Of a stretch of 64,000 bases of DNA, positions 17,921-26,437 are shown one piece after another (position 1 is the first letter of the stretch; each line of letters begins with the position of its first letter). The notes under the pieces were generated by a model that had not been told where the DNA came from, ran no database searches, and saw only the letters and a list, made by a program, of their open reading frames with translations. The position numbers and the translations under genes were made by a program. The stretch comes from Methanocorpusculum sp. (lineage in GTDB: Archaea > Halobacteriota > Methanomicrobia > Methanomicrobiales > Methanocorpusculaceae): assembly GCA_017399555.1 (NCBI GenBank), contig JAFQBW010000028.1:1-64000 (forward strand), in the 5' to 3' direction.

Positions 17921-18025
17921 CTGCTGATTTTGGTGCGGTTTTTGGGGGGTGGATGAGTGATTTTCGGTGTGATGAGGTGTGTTTTAGGCGGTTTTGGCGT
18001 GTGTTTGAGAGGCTGTACGCCCCGC
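17921..18025. other. G/T-rich non-coding stretch
   Basis: This ~105-base stretch is strongly G/T-biased on the plus strand (few A or C between 17930 and 18010) and holds no supported gene. It lies at the 3' end of the minus-strand LysR gene, so it may serve as its C/A-rich transcript end, or be decayed sequence. Confidence 0.4.
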
Positions 18026-18892
18026 TCACCGGTAACTCAGATACTCCAAAAACCGCTTCACCGCAGGAGATGCCTCATCCTTGCTTCTTACCGCCGCTCC
18101 TATCGTCCTGAAGGCTGGAACATCCAGCTCTTTTGCCACAATACGGTACGGCGTTCTCCTAAGAATCAGCTGCGGCAGAATACCGATACCCATTCCGCTC
18201 TCTACCATATGCATAACCGCATAATCATCCCATGTTGTAAAATGCACCTTCGGCGAAATCCCGTACTGCTCAAACAGCTCGGAAATCTCCGCACACTTTC
18301 CCTTCTCCAAAAGAATAAACGGCTCATCAGCAAGATTTCTGATAGGGAAAAACTCGCACTCGCTTAAGGGATGCCCTTCCGGCAGAATAACCATCAGCTT
18401 ATCCTTCTCAAGAGGAATCGTCTCAATATCTCCCCCTGCCGGAACTTTCAGAAAACCGCAGTCCACTCTTCCCGACACAATCCACTCCTCAATCTCCGCA
18501 TAATCTCCTAACAGAAACTCATAATCAATATTGGGAAAATCCTTCTGAAACGCTGTAATGATATTGGGAAGCCAGTGCGTTGCCACACTGGAAAACGTAC
18601 CGATACGAATAACCCCGGATTCAACCCCGCAGAGTTCATCCGCACAGTTCTGCACGCCGTCAAATGCCCGCACAAGCTCGCGGATTTTGGGAAGCATCGC
18701 CTTTCCTTCTGCTGTTAGAGACACCGTCTTTTTCTTCCGGCTCAAAAGTGAAAAGCCGAACTCCGCTTCCAGGTCCTTAATCATCCGGCTCACCGCTGAC
18801 TGTGAACAGGACAGCGCGTCTGCGGCTTTGGTAAAACTCTGCAGATCCGCTGTTTTCAGAAAAGCAAGATACTTGAGGACACTGTACTCCAT
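18026..18892 (-). CDS. LysR-family transcriptional regulator
   Basis: The 288-residue protein has the N-terminal winged helix of LysR regulators (QSFTKAADALSCSQSAVSRMIKDLEAEFG, about 14-42), then a two-lobed periplasmic-binding-type effector domain (about 88-285). ATG at 18892 is chosen because the HTH starts a few residues later; the longer reading to 19045 runs through the divergent promoter. It is divergent from an EamA exporter, the usual position of a LysR regulator acting on its neighbour. LysR proteins are uncommon in archaea, so an origin by transfer is possible. Confidence 0.92.
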   Translation of the reverse strand: MEYSVLKYLAFLKTADLQSFTKAADALSCSQSAVSRMIKDLEAEFGFSLLSRKKKTVSLTAEGKAMLPKIRELVRAFDGVQNCADELCGVESGVIRIGTFSSVATHWLPNIITAFQKDFPNIDYEFLLGDYAEIEEWIVSGRVDCGFLKVPAGGDIETIPLEKDKLMVILPEGHPLSECEFFPIRNLADEPFILLEKGKCAEISELFEQYGISPKVHFTTWDDYAVMHMVESGMGIGILPQLILRRTPYRIVAKELDVPAFRTIGAAVRSKDEASPAVKRFLEYLSYR

Positions 18893-18906
18893 GTATCTGT
18901 TTTTGG

Positions 18907-18942
18907 AATCATAAATATTTGAATCATGCATATTTGTGATTA
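18907..18942. promoter_or_regulatory. Putative LysR operator
   Basis: The inverted repeat AATCA-(10)-TGATT at 18923-18942 fits the dyad expected for a LysR box, and GAATCAT is repeated at 18907-18913 and 18922-18928. It sits in the 82-base gap between the divergent LysR and EamA starts. Confidence 0.55.
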
Positions 18943-18974
18943 CATTAATATCCCGCGCCGGAAAACCAGATAGT

Positions 18975-19850
18975 ATGAATGCGGCGTTTGGAAAATATCT
19001 GGCGGCTCTGCTCCTCTTCGGCTCAAACGGTGTTGTCGCCTCCATGATTCTGCTTTCCAGCTACGACATCGTCCTGCTGAGAACCTGTATCGGCAGTCTG
19101 CTCCTGCTTATCCTCTTCTTCATAACCGGACAGCGTCTGGACTTCTTCAAAAACAAACGCTCCGCACTCTTCCTTGCCGCATCCGGTGCCTGCATGGGAG
19201 CATCCTGGATGTTCCTCTACGAAGCCTATCAGCAGATCGGCGTCAGCCTCTCCTCGCTTCTCTACTACTGCGGTCCGGTGTTGGTCATGATAGTATCTCC
19301 CTTCCTCTTTCAGGAAAAACTCACCGTCCGCAAAGTATCCGGCTTTCTCATCGTCCTTCTGGGACTCGTCCTTGTCAACGGACAGGCCGCCGTCCAGGGA
19401 ACCGCGCCGTTTGGTCTGTTCTGCGGGGCAATGTCCGCGGTTCTCTATGCGGTCATGCTCATCTTAAACAAGAAAGTAACCGGAATCTTCGGCAGGGAAA
19501 ACTCGATGATGCAGTTACTTTTCAGTTTCCTCGCGGTCGCAGCCTTTGTCGGCGTCAGTCGCGGATTTTCCTTCACGCTTACCGCCTCTGACTGGTTCTG
19601 GATTCTGGTGCTTGGTCTGATAAATACCGGAATCGGCTGTTATCTCTACTTCTCGTCAATCGGAAGCCTTCCGGTCCAGACGATATCCATCTTCGGCTAC
19701 TTAGAGCCGCTTTCCGCTGTGCTCTTCTCGGTGATTTTCCTTGCAGAAGTGCTGACGTTCCCGCAGGCCGTCGGGGCATGCTGTATTATCGGAGGAGCAA
19801 TATACGGGGGTACTGCGGTATCACTGAAGCTTTTTAAAAGAAGTGCGTGA
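18975..19850 (+). CDS. EamA/DMT-superfamily transporter
   Basis: This 291-residue protein has about ten membrane segments in two EamA repeats, typical of drug/metabolite exporters in the cytoplasmic membrane. A loop TGIFGRENSM separates the halves. The start at ATG 18975 (MNAAFGKYLAALLLFG) leads directly into the first membrane segment; the upstream start at 18936 adds a polar leader. The divergent LysR regulator probably controls it. Substrate cannot be told from sequence. Confidence 0.9.
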   Translation: MNAAFGKYLAALLLFGSNGVVASMILLSSYDIVLLRTCIGSLLLLILFFITGQRLDFFKNKRSALFLAASGACMGASWMFLYEAYQQIGVSLSSLLYYCGPVLVMIVSPFLFQEKLTVRKVSGFLIVLLGLVLVNGQAAVQGTAPFGLFCGAMSAVLYAVMLILNKKVTGIFGRENSMMQLLFSFLAVAAFVGVSRGFSFTLTASDWFWILVLGLINTGIGCYLYFSSIGSLPVQTISIFGYLEPLSAVLFSVIFLAEVLTFPQAVGACCIIGGAIYGGTAVSLKLFKRSA

Positions 19851-19900
19851 GGCAAACCCCTCGCGAAATCCTCATATCCTCGCACAGCAAACAAACACAC

Positions 19901-20245
19901 ATGACAAATCCGCCTGTTGAAGCCCAGCCGGTCATCCACTTAGACGAGACGAATTTTAACACCTTCACCCTCCAGATACCAAACGTTGTCGTTGACTTCT
20001 GGGCGGAATGGTGCGGACCGTGCAAATACTTCGCCCCCATCTTTGAAGAAACCGCAAAAGAGTATCCCGAAGTCCAGTTCTGCAAATGCAACACCGACGA
20101 AAACCGCTGGATTGCCCAGGAACTCTGCATCAGCTCGATTCCGACCATCATGTACATCCAAAACGGCACCGTCGTAAAACTCAGAGCAGGTGCTATCAGT
20201 CAGGAGAAATTCCGCGAAGAGTTAAACTCCGTATACCGTACATGA
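19901..20245 (+). CDS. trxA: Thioredoxin
   Basis: This 114-residue protein has the thioredoxin fold with the active site AEWCGPCKYF near residue 41 and the cis-proline segment SSIPTIMY near residue 83. It is a cytoplasmic disulfide reductase. The N-terminal ~18 residues form a short extension. ATG at 19901 is chosen; the frame reaches back to 19847 but runs over the EamA stop. The stop overlaps the ATG of the following helicase (ATGA), an unusual coupling of a thioredoxin to a helicase. Confidence 0.92.
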   Translation: MTNPPVEAQPVIHLDETNFNTFTLQIPNVVVDFWAEWCGPCKYFAPIFEETAKEYPEVQFCKCNTDENRWIAQELCISSIPTIMYIQNGTVVKLRAGAISQEKFREELNSVYRT

Positions 20246-22353
20246 GTACCTTTCAGGACCTGCACCCGGTATTACAGGAAATCCTCATCTCCGGCCTTCG
20301 CTGGGATGAACTCCGCGAAGTACAGGAGGCGTCCTTATCCGCCGTATCCTCCGGTGCAGACATCCTTGTCCTCGCGCCGACCGCCGGCGGAAAAACGGAG
20401 TCTGCATTCCTTCCGGTACTGGATGCGATTCTCAAAAGACCGACCGGAAAACTTTCCGCGGTCTATCTCTCCCCCTTAAAAGCCTTAATCAACGACCAGA
20501 CGGAGAGAATCGTCTCTCTGGCGAACCGGGCAGGGCTTTCTGTTGCCGTACAGCACGGCGATGTAAAAGGCGCTGACCGCTGGAAGTTTCAGGGCGGAGA
20601 AGAGCCGGACATTCTTTTAACCACGCCGGAATCCCTCGAAGTCCTCCTGGGAGATAAAGACGCAAATCAGGCGTTCTCTCGCCTTCGGTTCGTCATAATC
20701 GACGAAATCCATGCGTTTATTGAGACCTCCCGCGGCGTGCATCTCCGCTGTCTCTTAGACCGGCTCTCTTTTGCCTCGGCAGAACACATCATCAGAATCG
20801 GACTCTCGGCAACCGTCGGCAACCCGGAAGAACTCCTCTCCTGGATGTCAGCTCCCGAGCGGCAAAAACAGTTAGTCCGCGTACCCTCGCCGCCCGCTAA
20901 AAAGGCATTTACCTTCTGCGTAAACCCGGACTTCTTCTCCCGCATAGATGCCGCAGCAGACGCTGTCCGCGGCAGAAAATCCCTCATCTTTGTCGAGAGC
21001 CGAAGCCTTGCCGAACGGCTGGTCGAGCCGCTGAGAGAACGCTTGTCCTCCGTGCACATCCACCACTCCGCAGTCAGCCCCGAAGACCGCCGGGAAGCCG
21101 AAGCCGCGTTTGCTTCCGGCGGGGAGGCATGTGTTATCTGCACCAGTACGCTGGAACTCGGAATTGATATCGGCAATCTGGATTTGGTTGTCCAGTTCGG
21201 GCCGCCCTTGTCTGTCGCCTCCTTTCTTCAGCGGCTCGGGAGAACCGGACGGCGCGGAAAACCCGCACAGATGGCGTTCATCCTCCAGAACCCCTGCGAA
21301 CTGCTCGCCGCCGTATCTGCGGTTGAGTGCGCCATGCAGCACAAATCAGAGGACCTGCATCCGGCATCCTTTGCCGCGGATGTCCTCATTCAGCAGCTCT
21401 TCCTCCTGCTGAAACGAACCGCAGGTCTTGGAATGCCGCAGATTCGAGCCACACTCAAAGCGCTCTCTGCGTTTTCCGACATCCCGGATGAAACAGTTTT
21501 GCAGATTCTCTCCTTCTTAGAAGAACAGGGATACCTTTCCCGCTCCGGCGATTTGTATCTGCCCGGAACAAAGGCCGAGGCGGAGCTTGGAAAATCCCAC
21601 TGGAAGGCACTGCTTTCCGTAATCAACGACACCGGAGGCTACCTCGCGGTTCTTCCGGACGGCACCGTTGTTGGAACACTGGATGCCCGCTTTGTTGCCG
21701 GAGACCCGGGACGGGTGTTTACCTTCACCGGAAAGACCTGGCGGCTTCTCCACCGCGACGATGCACACCGGCGTGCTCTCATCGAGCCATCGTCTGCTTC
21801 CCGCGATATCAAACGCCCCTTCTGGGGAGGAAGCGGGGGAAGTAGCGGCATCAGCCCGCTTCTCTGCTTCCAGGCGGCAGAAATCATCGCCCGCGGACAC
21901 ACCCTTCTGCCGCTGCCGAAAGCCGAAGCGGAACTGCTCGACGACCTCATCCGAAGACTGCCGGATGATATCATCCCGGGAAAAATCCACCTCCGAACCG
22001 AGCCGGAGGTAAACGGCTGGTCGGTTGTCGCCGCAACCTTTGCCGGCGAGACCGCAAACCGCGTGCTGGCAACGCTTCTCAAAAACCGGATGTCCGGCGT
22101 GCATGAAGTCCGCGTAACTCCGTATGCCATCCGCATCTTCGGCTTCGCATCACCGGACGCCGGAGATGCGGTAGCACGTGCTCTTTCCGAAATCGCCGAT
22201 GACCCGCATGCATTCGAGGAACTCCCGCCGCTTCCGGACACTTTCTGGAAATTCGGCGCATACCTGCCGCCTGCCGTAAAAAAAGAAATGACGGACATCC
22301 GGTACTACCGGACAGCCGATATCAGAGCGCTTCTTCAGAACCGAGATTTTTGA
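20242..22353 (+). CDS. Lhr/BrxHI-like superfamily 2 helicase
   Basis: This 703-residue ATP-dependent helicase has Walker A APTAGGKTESA (near 48), DEIH box in VIIDEIHAF (near 154), SATVGNPEELL (motif III region), STLELGIDIG and QRLGRTGRRG (motifs V and VI). The motif spellings and length resemble the shorter Lhr-like helicases such as BrxHI of BREX defence loci more than full-length Lhr (inference from memory). The C-terminal ~300 residues would be the Lhr-type winged-helix and beta domains. ATG at 20242 overlaps the thioredoxin stop. Its last 32 bases overlap the converging FKBP gene. Confidence 0.88.
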   Translation: MSTFQDLHPVLQEILISGLRWDELREVQEASLSAVSSGADILVLAPTAGGKTESAFLPVLDAILKRPTGKLSAVYLSPLKALINDQTERIVSLANRAGLSVAVQHGDVKGADRWKFQGGEEPDILLTTPESLEVLLGDKDANQAFSRLRFVIIDEIHAFIETSRGVHLRCLLDRLSFASAEHIIRIGLSATVGNPEELLSWMSAPERQKQLVRVPSPPAKKAFTFCVNPDFFSRIDAAADAVRGRKSLIFVESRSLAERLVEPLRERLSSVHIHHSAVSPEDRREAEAAFASGGEACVICTSTLELGIDIGNLDLVVQFGPPLSVASFLQRLGRTGRRGKPAQMAFILQNPCELLAAVSAVECAMQHKSEDLHPASFAADVLIQQLFLLLKRTAGLGMPQIRATLKALSAFSDIPDETVLQILSFLEEQGYLSRSGDLYLPGTKAEAELGKSHWKALLSVINDTGGYLAVLPDGTVVGTLDARFVAGDPGRVFTFTGKTWRLLHRDDAHRRALIEPSSASRDIKRPFWGGSGGSSGISPLLCFQAAEIIARGHTLLPLPKAEAELLDDLIRRLPDDIIPGKIHLRTEPEVNGWSVVAATFAGETANRVLATLLKNRMSGVHEVRVTPYAIRIFGFASPDAGDAVARALSEIADDPHAFEELPPLPDTFWKFGAYLPPAVKKEMTDIRYYRTADIRALLQNRDF

Positions 22354-22765
22354 CCAGAGTTATCTGGTACGTAATCGTCTCGCCTGCCAACGGATGGTTT
22401 CCGTCCACCACAATTTTTGTCGGCGTCACCTCGGCTACCACAACCCGGCACTTCTGCCCGAACACCTCAACCGGAATGATATCGCCGACCGCCGGTTCCT
22501 TTTCCAGCTTCAGCTTCTTTCGCTTGATGGGGACCACTAACTGTTTCTTAAACTTCCCGTACGCTTTTTCCGGCGGAAGAACGACCGTTACCGTCTCTCC
22601 CTCCTCTTTCCCCAAAAGCGCCTCTTCGAAGGCAGGATTAATCTGCTGTTTTCCAAGCGTCACCTTCACCGGCTCGCCGGCTGTCGTATCCTCAAAAATC
22701 GCGCCGCCGGGTCTGATGCTTTGGAAATGGAGAAGCAGGGTATCCGTATTTTCTGCTCCGGACAT
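22322..22765 (-). CDS. slyD: FKBP-type (SlyD-like) peptidyl-prolyl isomerase
   Basis: The 147-residue protein has the SlyD-type split FKBP domain: an N-terminal strand set (DTLLLHF), the conserved VTLGKQQINPAFEEALLGKEEGE and VVLPPEKAYGKF motifs, an IF (insert-in-flap) chaperone domain (about 75-120), and the closing GNHPLAGETITYQI. It helps protein folding in the cytoplasm. No C-terminal histidine-rich metal tail is present. Its end overlaps the helicase gene on the opposite strand by 32 bases. Confidence 0.94.
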   Translation of the reverse strand: MSGAENTDTLLLHFQSIRPGGAIFEDTTAGEPVKVTLGKQQINPAFEEALLGKEEGETVTVVLPPEKAYGKFKKQLVVPIKRKKLKLEKEPAVGDIIPVEVFGQKCRVVVAEVTPTKIVVDGNHPLAGETITYQITLVKNLGSEEAL

Positions 22766-22845
22766 GGGATACTATATGCCGTTTCTGCATTTCAGTGTTT
22801 GCTCTATGCAGAATCCCCTTATAGTTTGAGAACCTATGATATAGT

Positions 22846-23571
22846 ATGAACAAAATATGGCCGACAGGACTTCCCGAACCTTCGGTCCGAACCGTTGCGG
22901 ATATGGAAAATGTATTTGCTGTCCGCCCGTCAAACCAGAACCCGGAAACACCGCTTTACTATATGTACCGGGATTTGTACAAGACGCACGGAGACCATAC
23001 CTGGCTTGAACGGCATCATCTGAGATATGATATCACCAGAATCCCCGCTGGTGTCATCAACGGCGAGTATACCAAAACCAAAGGTCACTACCACCCGAAA
23101 AACCCGGCAGGCGTTTCCTATCCGGAGGTCTACGAAGTACTTTCCGGATACGCCTACTATCTGCTCCAGAAGGCAGACCGGACTGATGTGATTGTTGTCC
23201 CGGCGCACGCAGGCGATGTGGTGCTGATTCCCTCCGGATACGGTCACGTAACGATTAATCCCGGACGCGAGGAGCTGGTGATGGCAAATCTGGTCTCCAC
23301 CGACTTCTCCTCCGAGTACGGCGAGATTAACGAGATGCACGGTGCGGCATACTACTATATGAAAAAAGGCGGATGGGTACCGAATCCAAACTACGGAGAA
23401 CCGATCCCCATCCACACCCTTCTGCCGTCACCGATTCCGGAGCTGGGACTGGTCGCCGGGCGGTCGCTTTATGAGATGGTGGGAACGTCTGATACGCTGG
23501 ATGTGATGAATCATCCGGAGAAGTATCAGGATGCGGTAAGCCGCTTCTGTTCCGAGAAGATTGGTCTCTGA
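22846..23571 (+). CDS. pgiA: Archaeal cupin-type glucose-6-phosphate isomerase
   Basis: This 241-residue enzyme interconverts glucose-6-phosphate and fructose-6-phosphate, and belongs to the cupin family that is unrelated to the bacterial enzyme. The metal-binding motif is TKGHYHPK (two histidines), then YPEVYEVLSG (glutamate), and the fourth ligand histidine in SGYGHVTIN. Length is slightly above the ~190 of some homologues because of a C-terminal extension. It is a single gene, with a TATA-like ttatag 25 bases upstream of the ATG. Confidence 0.96.
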   Translation: MNKIWPTGLPEPSVRTVADMENVFAVRPSNQNPETPLYYMYRDLYKTHGDHTWLERHHLRYDITRIPAGVINGEYTKTKGHYHPKNPAGVSYPEVYEVLSGYAYYLLQKADRTDVIVVPAHAGDVVLIPSGYGHVTINPGREELVMANLVSTDFSSEYGEINEMHGAAYYYMKKGGWVPNPNYGEPIPIHTLLPSPIPELGLVAGRSLYEMVGTSDTLDVMNHPEKYQDAVSRFCSEKIGL

Positions 23572-23614
23572 CCAACCCGAACTCTTTTTAATTCACACTG
23601 CATATTATTAGCAT

Positions 23615-24625
23615 ATGGCTAAGAAACGGCGTTCGAAGAAATCGCAGAAACAGATGAAGAAGATTATCAGTCTGATTCTGGGTCTGATTGTCGTAGTTGC
23701 AGTCGGATTTTTCGGTGTTGAGTCTGGTATCATCGGCGGCGAGAGTTCTCTTGTACCCCTGGTCGACGATGAGCATGCATTCTCCCTGCATGTAATTGAT
23801 ATGGGGCAGGGAGATTCGCTTCTTCTCTCCAAGGACGGGAAGTATGCGTTAATTGATGCGGGAGAGACGATGTCTCCTGGAGAGCGCGAGTCGCGGGAGG
23901 CGATTTTTGCCTATCTGGATTCGCTTGGCGTGAAGAAATTAGAGTTCCTGCTCTTAACGCATCAGGATTATGACCACATCGGTTCAGCGATTGATGTGCT
24001 GAAGCGCTATGATGTGGGTGTTGTCTATGACAACGGTGTTGAGCATACGTCAAAGACGTATGAGAATCTGATGACGTATCTGGCAGAGGAGGATGTTTCC
24101 TACAAGGTTGTCCGCGACGGTGATTTCATATCCTCTCCGTGGAGCGGAGTAAGTATCGAGGTTCTCTCCCCGCCGGAGGATTTGATTTACAAAGGAAAGA
24201 AGGCGGATGTGAATGAGAACTCGATTGTCTTAAAAGTCACCTACGGCGAGACGACGTATCTGTTAACCGGCGATGCGGAGACAGAGGCAGAGGAGTATAT
24301 TCTCTCGACCTATGCAGATATTGATGCGGATCTCTTAAAGGCGGGACACCACGGAAGTTCGTCCTCTTCAACCTATGATTTCCTGAGAGCAGTCACGCCG
24401 GATGTTATCCTTATCAGCTGCGGAGCGGATAATGATTACGGACATCCGCACATCGAGCCGCTCGAGAACTTTGCAAAGTTCACGACCGCGGATAAGATTT
24501 TCCGGACGGACATCGACGGCGATGTGGTGGTGACAACAGACGGCACTGAGTATTCGGTTGCGGTCAGAAACGCCCCGCATGATGCATCGAAAATTCTCAT
24601 CTCCGGAAACGGGGTGAAGGTTTGA
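23615..24625 (+). CDS. Membrane-anchored ComEC-like metallo-beta-lactamase protein
   Basis: The 336-residue protein has a basic N-terminus, one membrane segment (about 16-36), and an extracellular metallo-beta-lactamase domain like the C-terminal nuclease-type domain of competence protein ComEC/Rec2. The metal motif THQDYDHIG is an HxDxDH form; a second element is LTGDAETEAE, and AGHHGSSSSS follows. The related full-length competence channel has not been seen here, so DNA uptake is not implied. It overlaps the next gene (DUF3006), which commonly neighbours such proteins. Confidence 0.85.
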   Translation: MAKKRRSKKSQKQMKKIISLILGLIVVVAVGFFGVESGIIGGESSLVPLVDDEHAFSLHVIDMGQGDSLLLSKDGKYALIDAGETMSPGERESREAIFAYLDSLGVKKLEFLLLTHQDYDHIGSAIDVLKRYDVGVVYDNGVEHTSKTYENLMTYLAEEDVSYKVVRDGDFISSPWSGVSIEVLSPPEDLIYKGKKADVNENSIVLKVTYGETTYLLTGDAETEAEEYILSTYADIDADLLKAGHHGSSSSSTYDFLRAVTPDVILISCGADNDYGHPHIEPLENFAKFTTADKIFRTDIDGDVVVTTDGTEYSVAVRNAPHDASKILISGNGVKV

Positions 24626-24849
24626 AGCTCCTGGTAACGGTTGATTCCATCGAAGATGGCCTCGCAAACCTGCTTCTCCGAAGAGAAGACGATGAGAGAC
24701 CCCTTGGCGTCTTTCCGCTTGCGGCACTGCCCGACGGAGTAGCGGCGGGAGATATCCTCTCGCTTCACTTTGAGGCCGAGCCGGAAGAGACCGAGGCTGC
24801 CCGAAAGCGGGTTGCAGAGATTCGAAAGAGGCTGCTTAAAAAAGAATAA
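24622..24849 (+). CDS. DUF3006 protein
   Basis: This 75-residue protein fits DUF3006, a small beta-rich family often encoded next to ComEC-like metallo-beta-lactamase genes. It starts with a TTG codon at 24622 overlapping the preceding stop (TTGA), so translation is likely coupled. The first ~40 residues form the strand-rich core; the rest (ETEAARKRVAEIRKRLL) is a charged helix. Function unknown. Confidence 0.8.
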   Translation: MKLLVTVDSIEDGLANLLLRREDDERPLGVFPLAALPDGVAAGDILSLHFEAEPEETEAARKRVAEIRKRLLKKE

Positions 24850-24854
24850 AATTG

Positions 24855-24887
24855 GAAGAGAGCACGTTAAATACTGGTGTTCTCTTC
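24855..24887. terminator. Bidirectional hairpin between convergent genes
   Basis: GAAGAGAGCAC (24855-24865) pairs with GTGTTCTCTTC (24877-24887) with one G-T pair and an 11-base loop. It lies between DUF3006 and the converging C_GCAxxG_C_C gene and overlaps the 3' end of the latter. Confidence 0.55.
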
Positions 24888-25316
24888 AATAATTTTTTCT
24901 ACGATTTTGACTGCAGAAGCCACCATCTGCGGGCAGATGGCAGTAAACAGATTCTGTTCCTTTGCATATATTCTTCCCGCATTTTCTGCAAGGTTGCATC
25001 CGAGGATATCTTTACAGAGATACGAACCCTGTTCTTCTTTGAATGCATCAAGAAATTGCTCAGCAATCTGATTCGTTTTTGCCTTTCCTTCTGCATCACC
25101 GATATCTGAGTAGCCAAAAAGCATACCAAGAACCATCAACGCACCGGAACATACTCCGCAAACTTCTCCTTTGCACATACCCCCGCCAAAGCAGGCCCCG
25201 ATTTTGCGTGCCTGTGTTTCACTTATCCCTGTTTCTTCCGAGAATGCGGCAAAAACCGCCTGGGAACATTGGAAACCTTGTGCAAAGAATAGTAATGCCT
25301 TTTCTGTGTGTGTCAT
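24867..25316 (-). CDS. C_GCAxxG_C_C family (putative redox) protein
   Basis: This 149-residue protein matches the C-GCAxxG-C-C family: a helical protein with GFQCSQAVFAAF, then ARKIGACFGGGMCKGEVCGVCSGALMVLG, then a late cysteine pair (YLCKDILGC) and AICPQMV. The conserved cysteines may bind a metal cluster or do redox chemistry; the family is known from anaerobes and its role is unclear. It is a single gene between a convergent hairpin and NOG1. Confidence 0.88.
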   Translation of the reverse strand: MTHTEKALLFFAQGFQCSQAVFAAFSEETGISETQARKIGACFGGGMCKGEVCGVCSGALMVLGMLFGYSDIGDAEGKAKTNQIAEQFLDAFKEEQGSYLCKDILGCNLAENAGRIYAKEQNLFTAICPQMVASAVKIVEKIIEENTSI

Positions 25317-25359
25317 ATCCGTCCCTCTGAAAATAAATAGGAATGAGGAATTGAATATT

Positions 25360-26385
25360 TTAGTACGCGTCCTTCTTGGACTTCGTTCTTCCGCCGTGGC
25401 GTCTCATCTCCGGGACCGGAAGCTCGGAGCGGATATCCACGACCTCTTTTATCATATTCTCCTTGCGGATGCGCAGGAGCTCGGTTAAGACCTCCTCCAC
25501 GCCTTCGCCGGAGACGGTGGACATGTTGAAGAATCCCTCGTACTTCTTCACATCCGCCTTGTTGACCACTGTCACCATCGGGACAGAGGTAATCTCCTCG
25601 ATTTCCTCTCTCAGCTTGAACTGGGCCTCAATCGAGTATCCGCAGTTCTCGCTTGCGTCAATTACGAAGAGGACGATATCTGCCACATAGACTAAGGCGT
25701 TGAGTGCCTGCTTCTCGATAGCGTTTCTCTCCTCGCCTTCGCGGTCAAGCAGACCCGGGGTATCGATGAACTGAATCTTTCTTCTGCGCTCGGCAATCCG
25801 GTGGCCTACAATAATTCCCTTTGTGGTGAACGGGTAGGAGGCGATTTCCGGCTCGGCGGAGGAGACTAAACGGATGAACGAGGACTTTCCGACATTCGGG
25901 TATCCGGCAACGACAATCGTAAACTCATCCGGGTTTACGTGCGGCAGTTTGCGCAGCACATTTCTGACATCGTTTAAGTAGTGCAGAGCATCATCTGCGC
26001 GGTGAATGATAGAGGCAATTCTCGCAACTGCGCGGCGGCGTTCGACGAGAGTATCTGCCCGGCGCATTCCGGTAGAAATGAAGCGTCCGACATCGCGGAC
26101 ATTCTTTGCCGCCCAGCCGACCATGCCTAAGTTCATCTTCAGGTTGTCCATACCGAATAAGATGTCGCATAAGTCACGGTAAAACGGCGGAAGCTCCTCG
26201 AAATTCGGGAAACTCTGGATGATAGCCACAAGCTTGTCGTGGGATGCCTGCGTAATCGAGCGGACAAAGTCCTCATCTGCCCGGCGCTTATTGGTCTTTT
26301 CCCGCATCTTTTTTGCGGCACGGCGGAGGACGCGGTCTATTAGTTCATCCGCTGTCGGGACTGTTGGTATATCATCAAAATACAT
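25360..26385 (-). CDS. NOG1-family GTP-binding protein
   Basis: The 341-residue GTPase has an N-terminal helical domain (about 1-155), then a G domain with G1 AGYPNVGKSS, switch region SYPFTTKGI, G3 DTPGLLD and G4 VNKAD. This layout is the archaeal NOG1 type (Obg-related), involved in large ribosomal subunit maturation. A C-terminal ~30-residue basic tail ends in GRTKSKKDAY. It is transcribed away from the CBS regulator at 26438. Confidence 0.94.
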   Translation of the reverse strand: MYFDDIPTVPTADELIDRVLRRAAKKMREKTNKRRADEDFVRSITQASHDKLVAIIQSFPNFEELPPFYRDLCDILFGMDNLKMNLGMVGWAAKNVRDVGRFISTGMRRADTLVERRRAVARIASIIHRADDALHYLNDVRNVLRKLPHVNPDEFTIVVAGYPNVGKSSFIRLVSSAEPEIASYPFTTKGIIVGHRIAERRRKIQFIDTPGLLDREGEERNAIEKQALNALVYVADIVLFVIDASENCGYSIEAQFKLREEIEEITSVPMVTVVNKADVKKYEGFFNMSTVSGEGVEEVLTELLRIRKENMIKEVVDIRSELPVPEMRRHGGRTKSKKDAY

Positions 26386-26437
26386 GTTCTTCTAACCCAT
26401 TCCTTTATTAGTTTTGCAGTCAGACAAAATCCCTAAT

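Noticed and set aside
17914-18111. 65-residue frame starting in the G/T-rich stretch
   Set aside because: GTG start, overlaps the LysR 3' end antisense, and looks like random G/T-rich translation.
21639-22298. 219-residue open frame antisense to the helicase
   Set aside because: Low-complexity Ser/Arg-rich, typical of a shadow frame; the helicase frame carries all family motifs.
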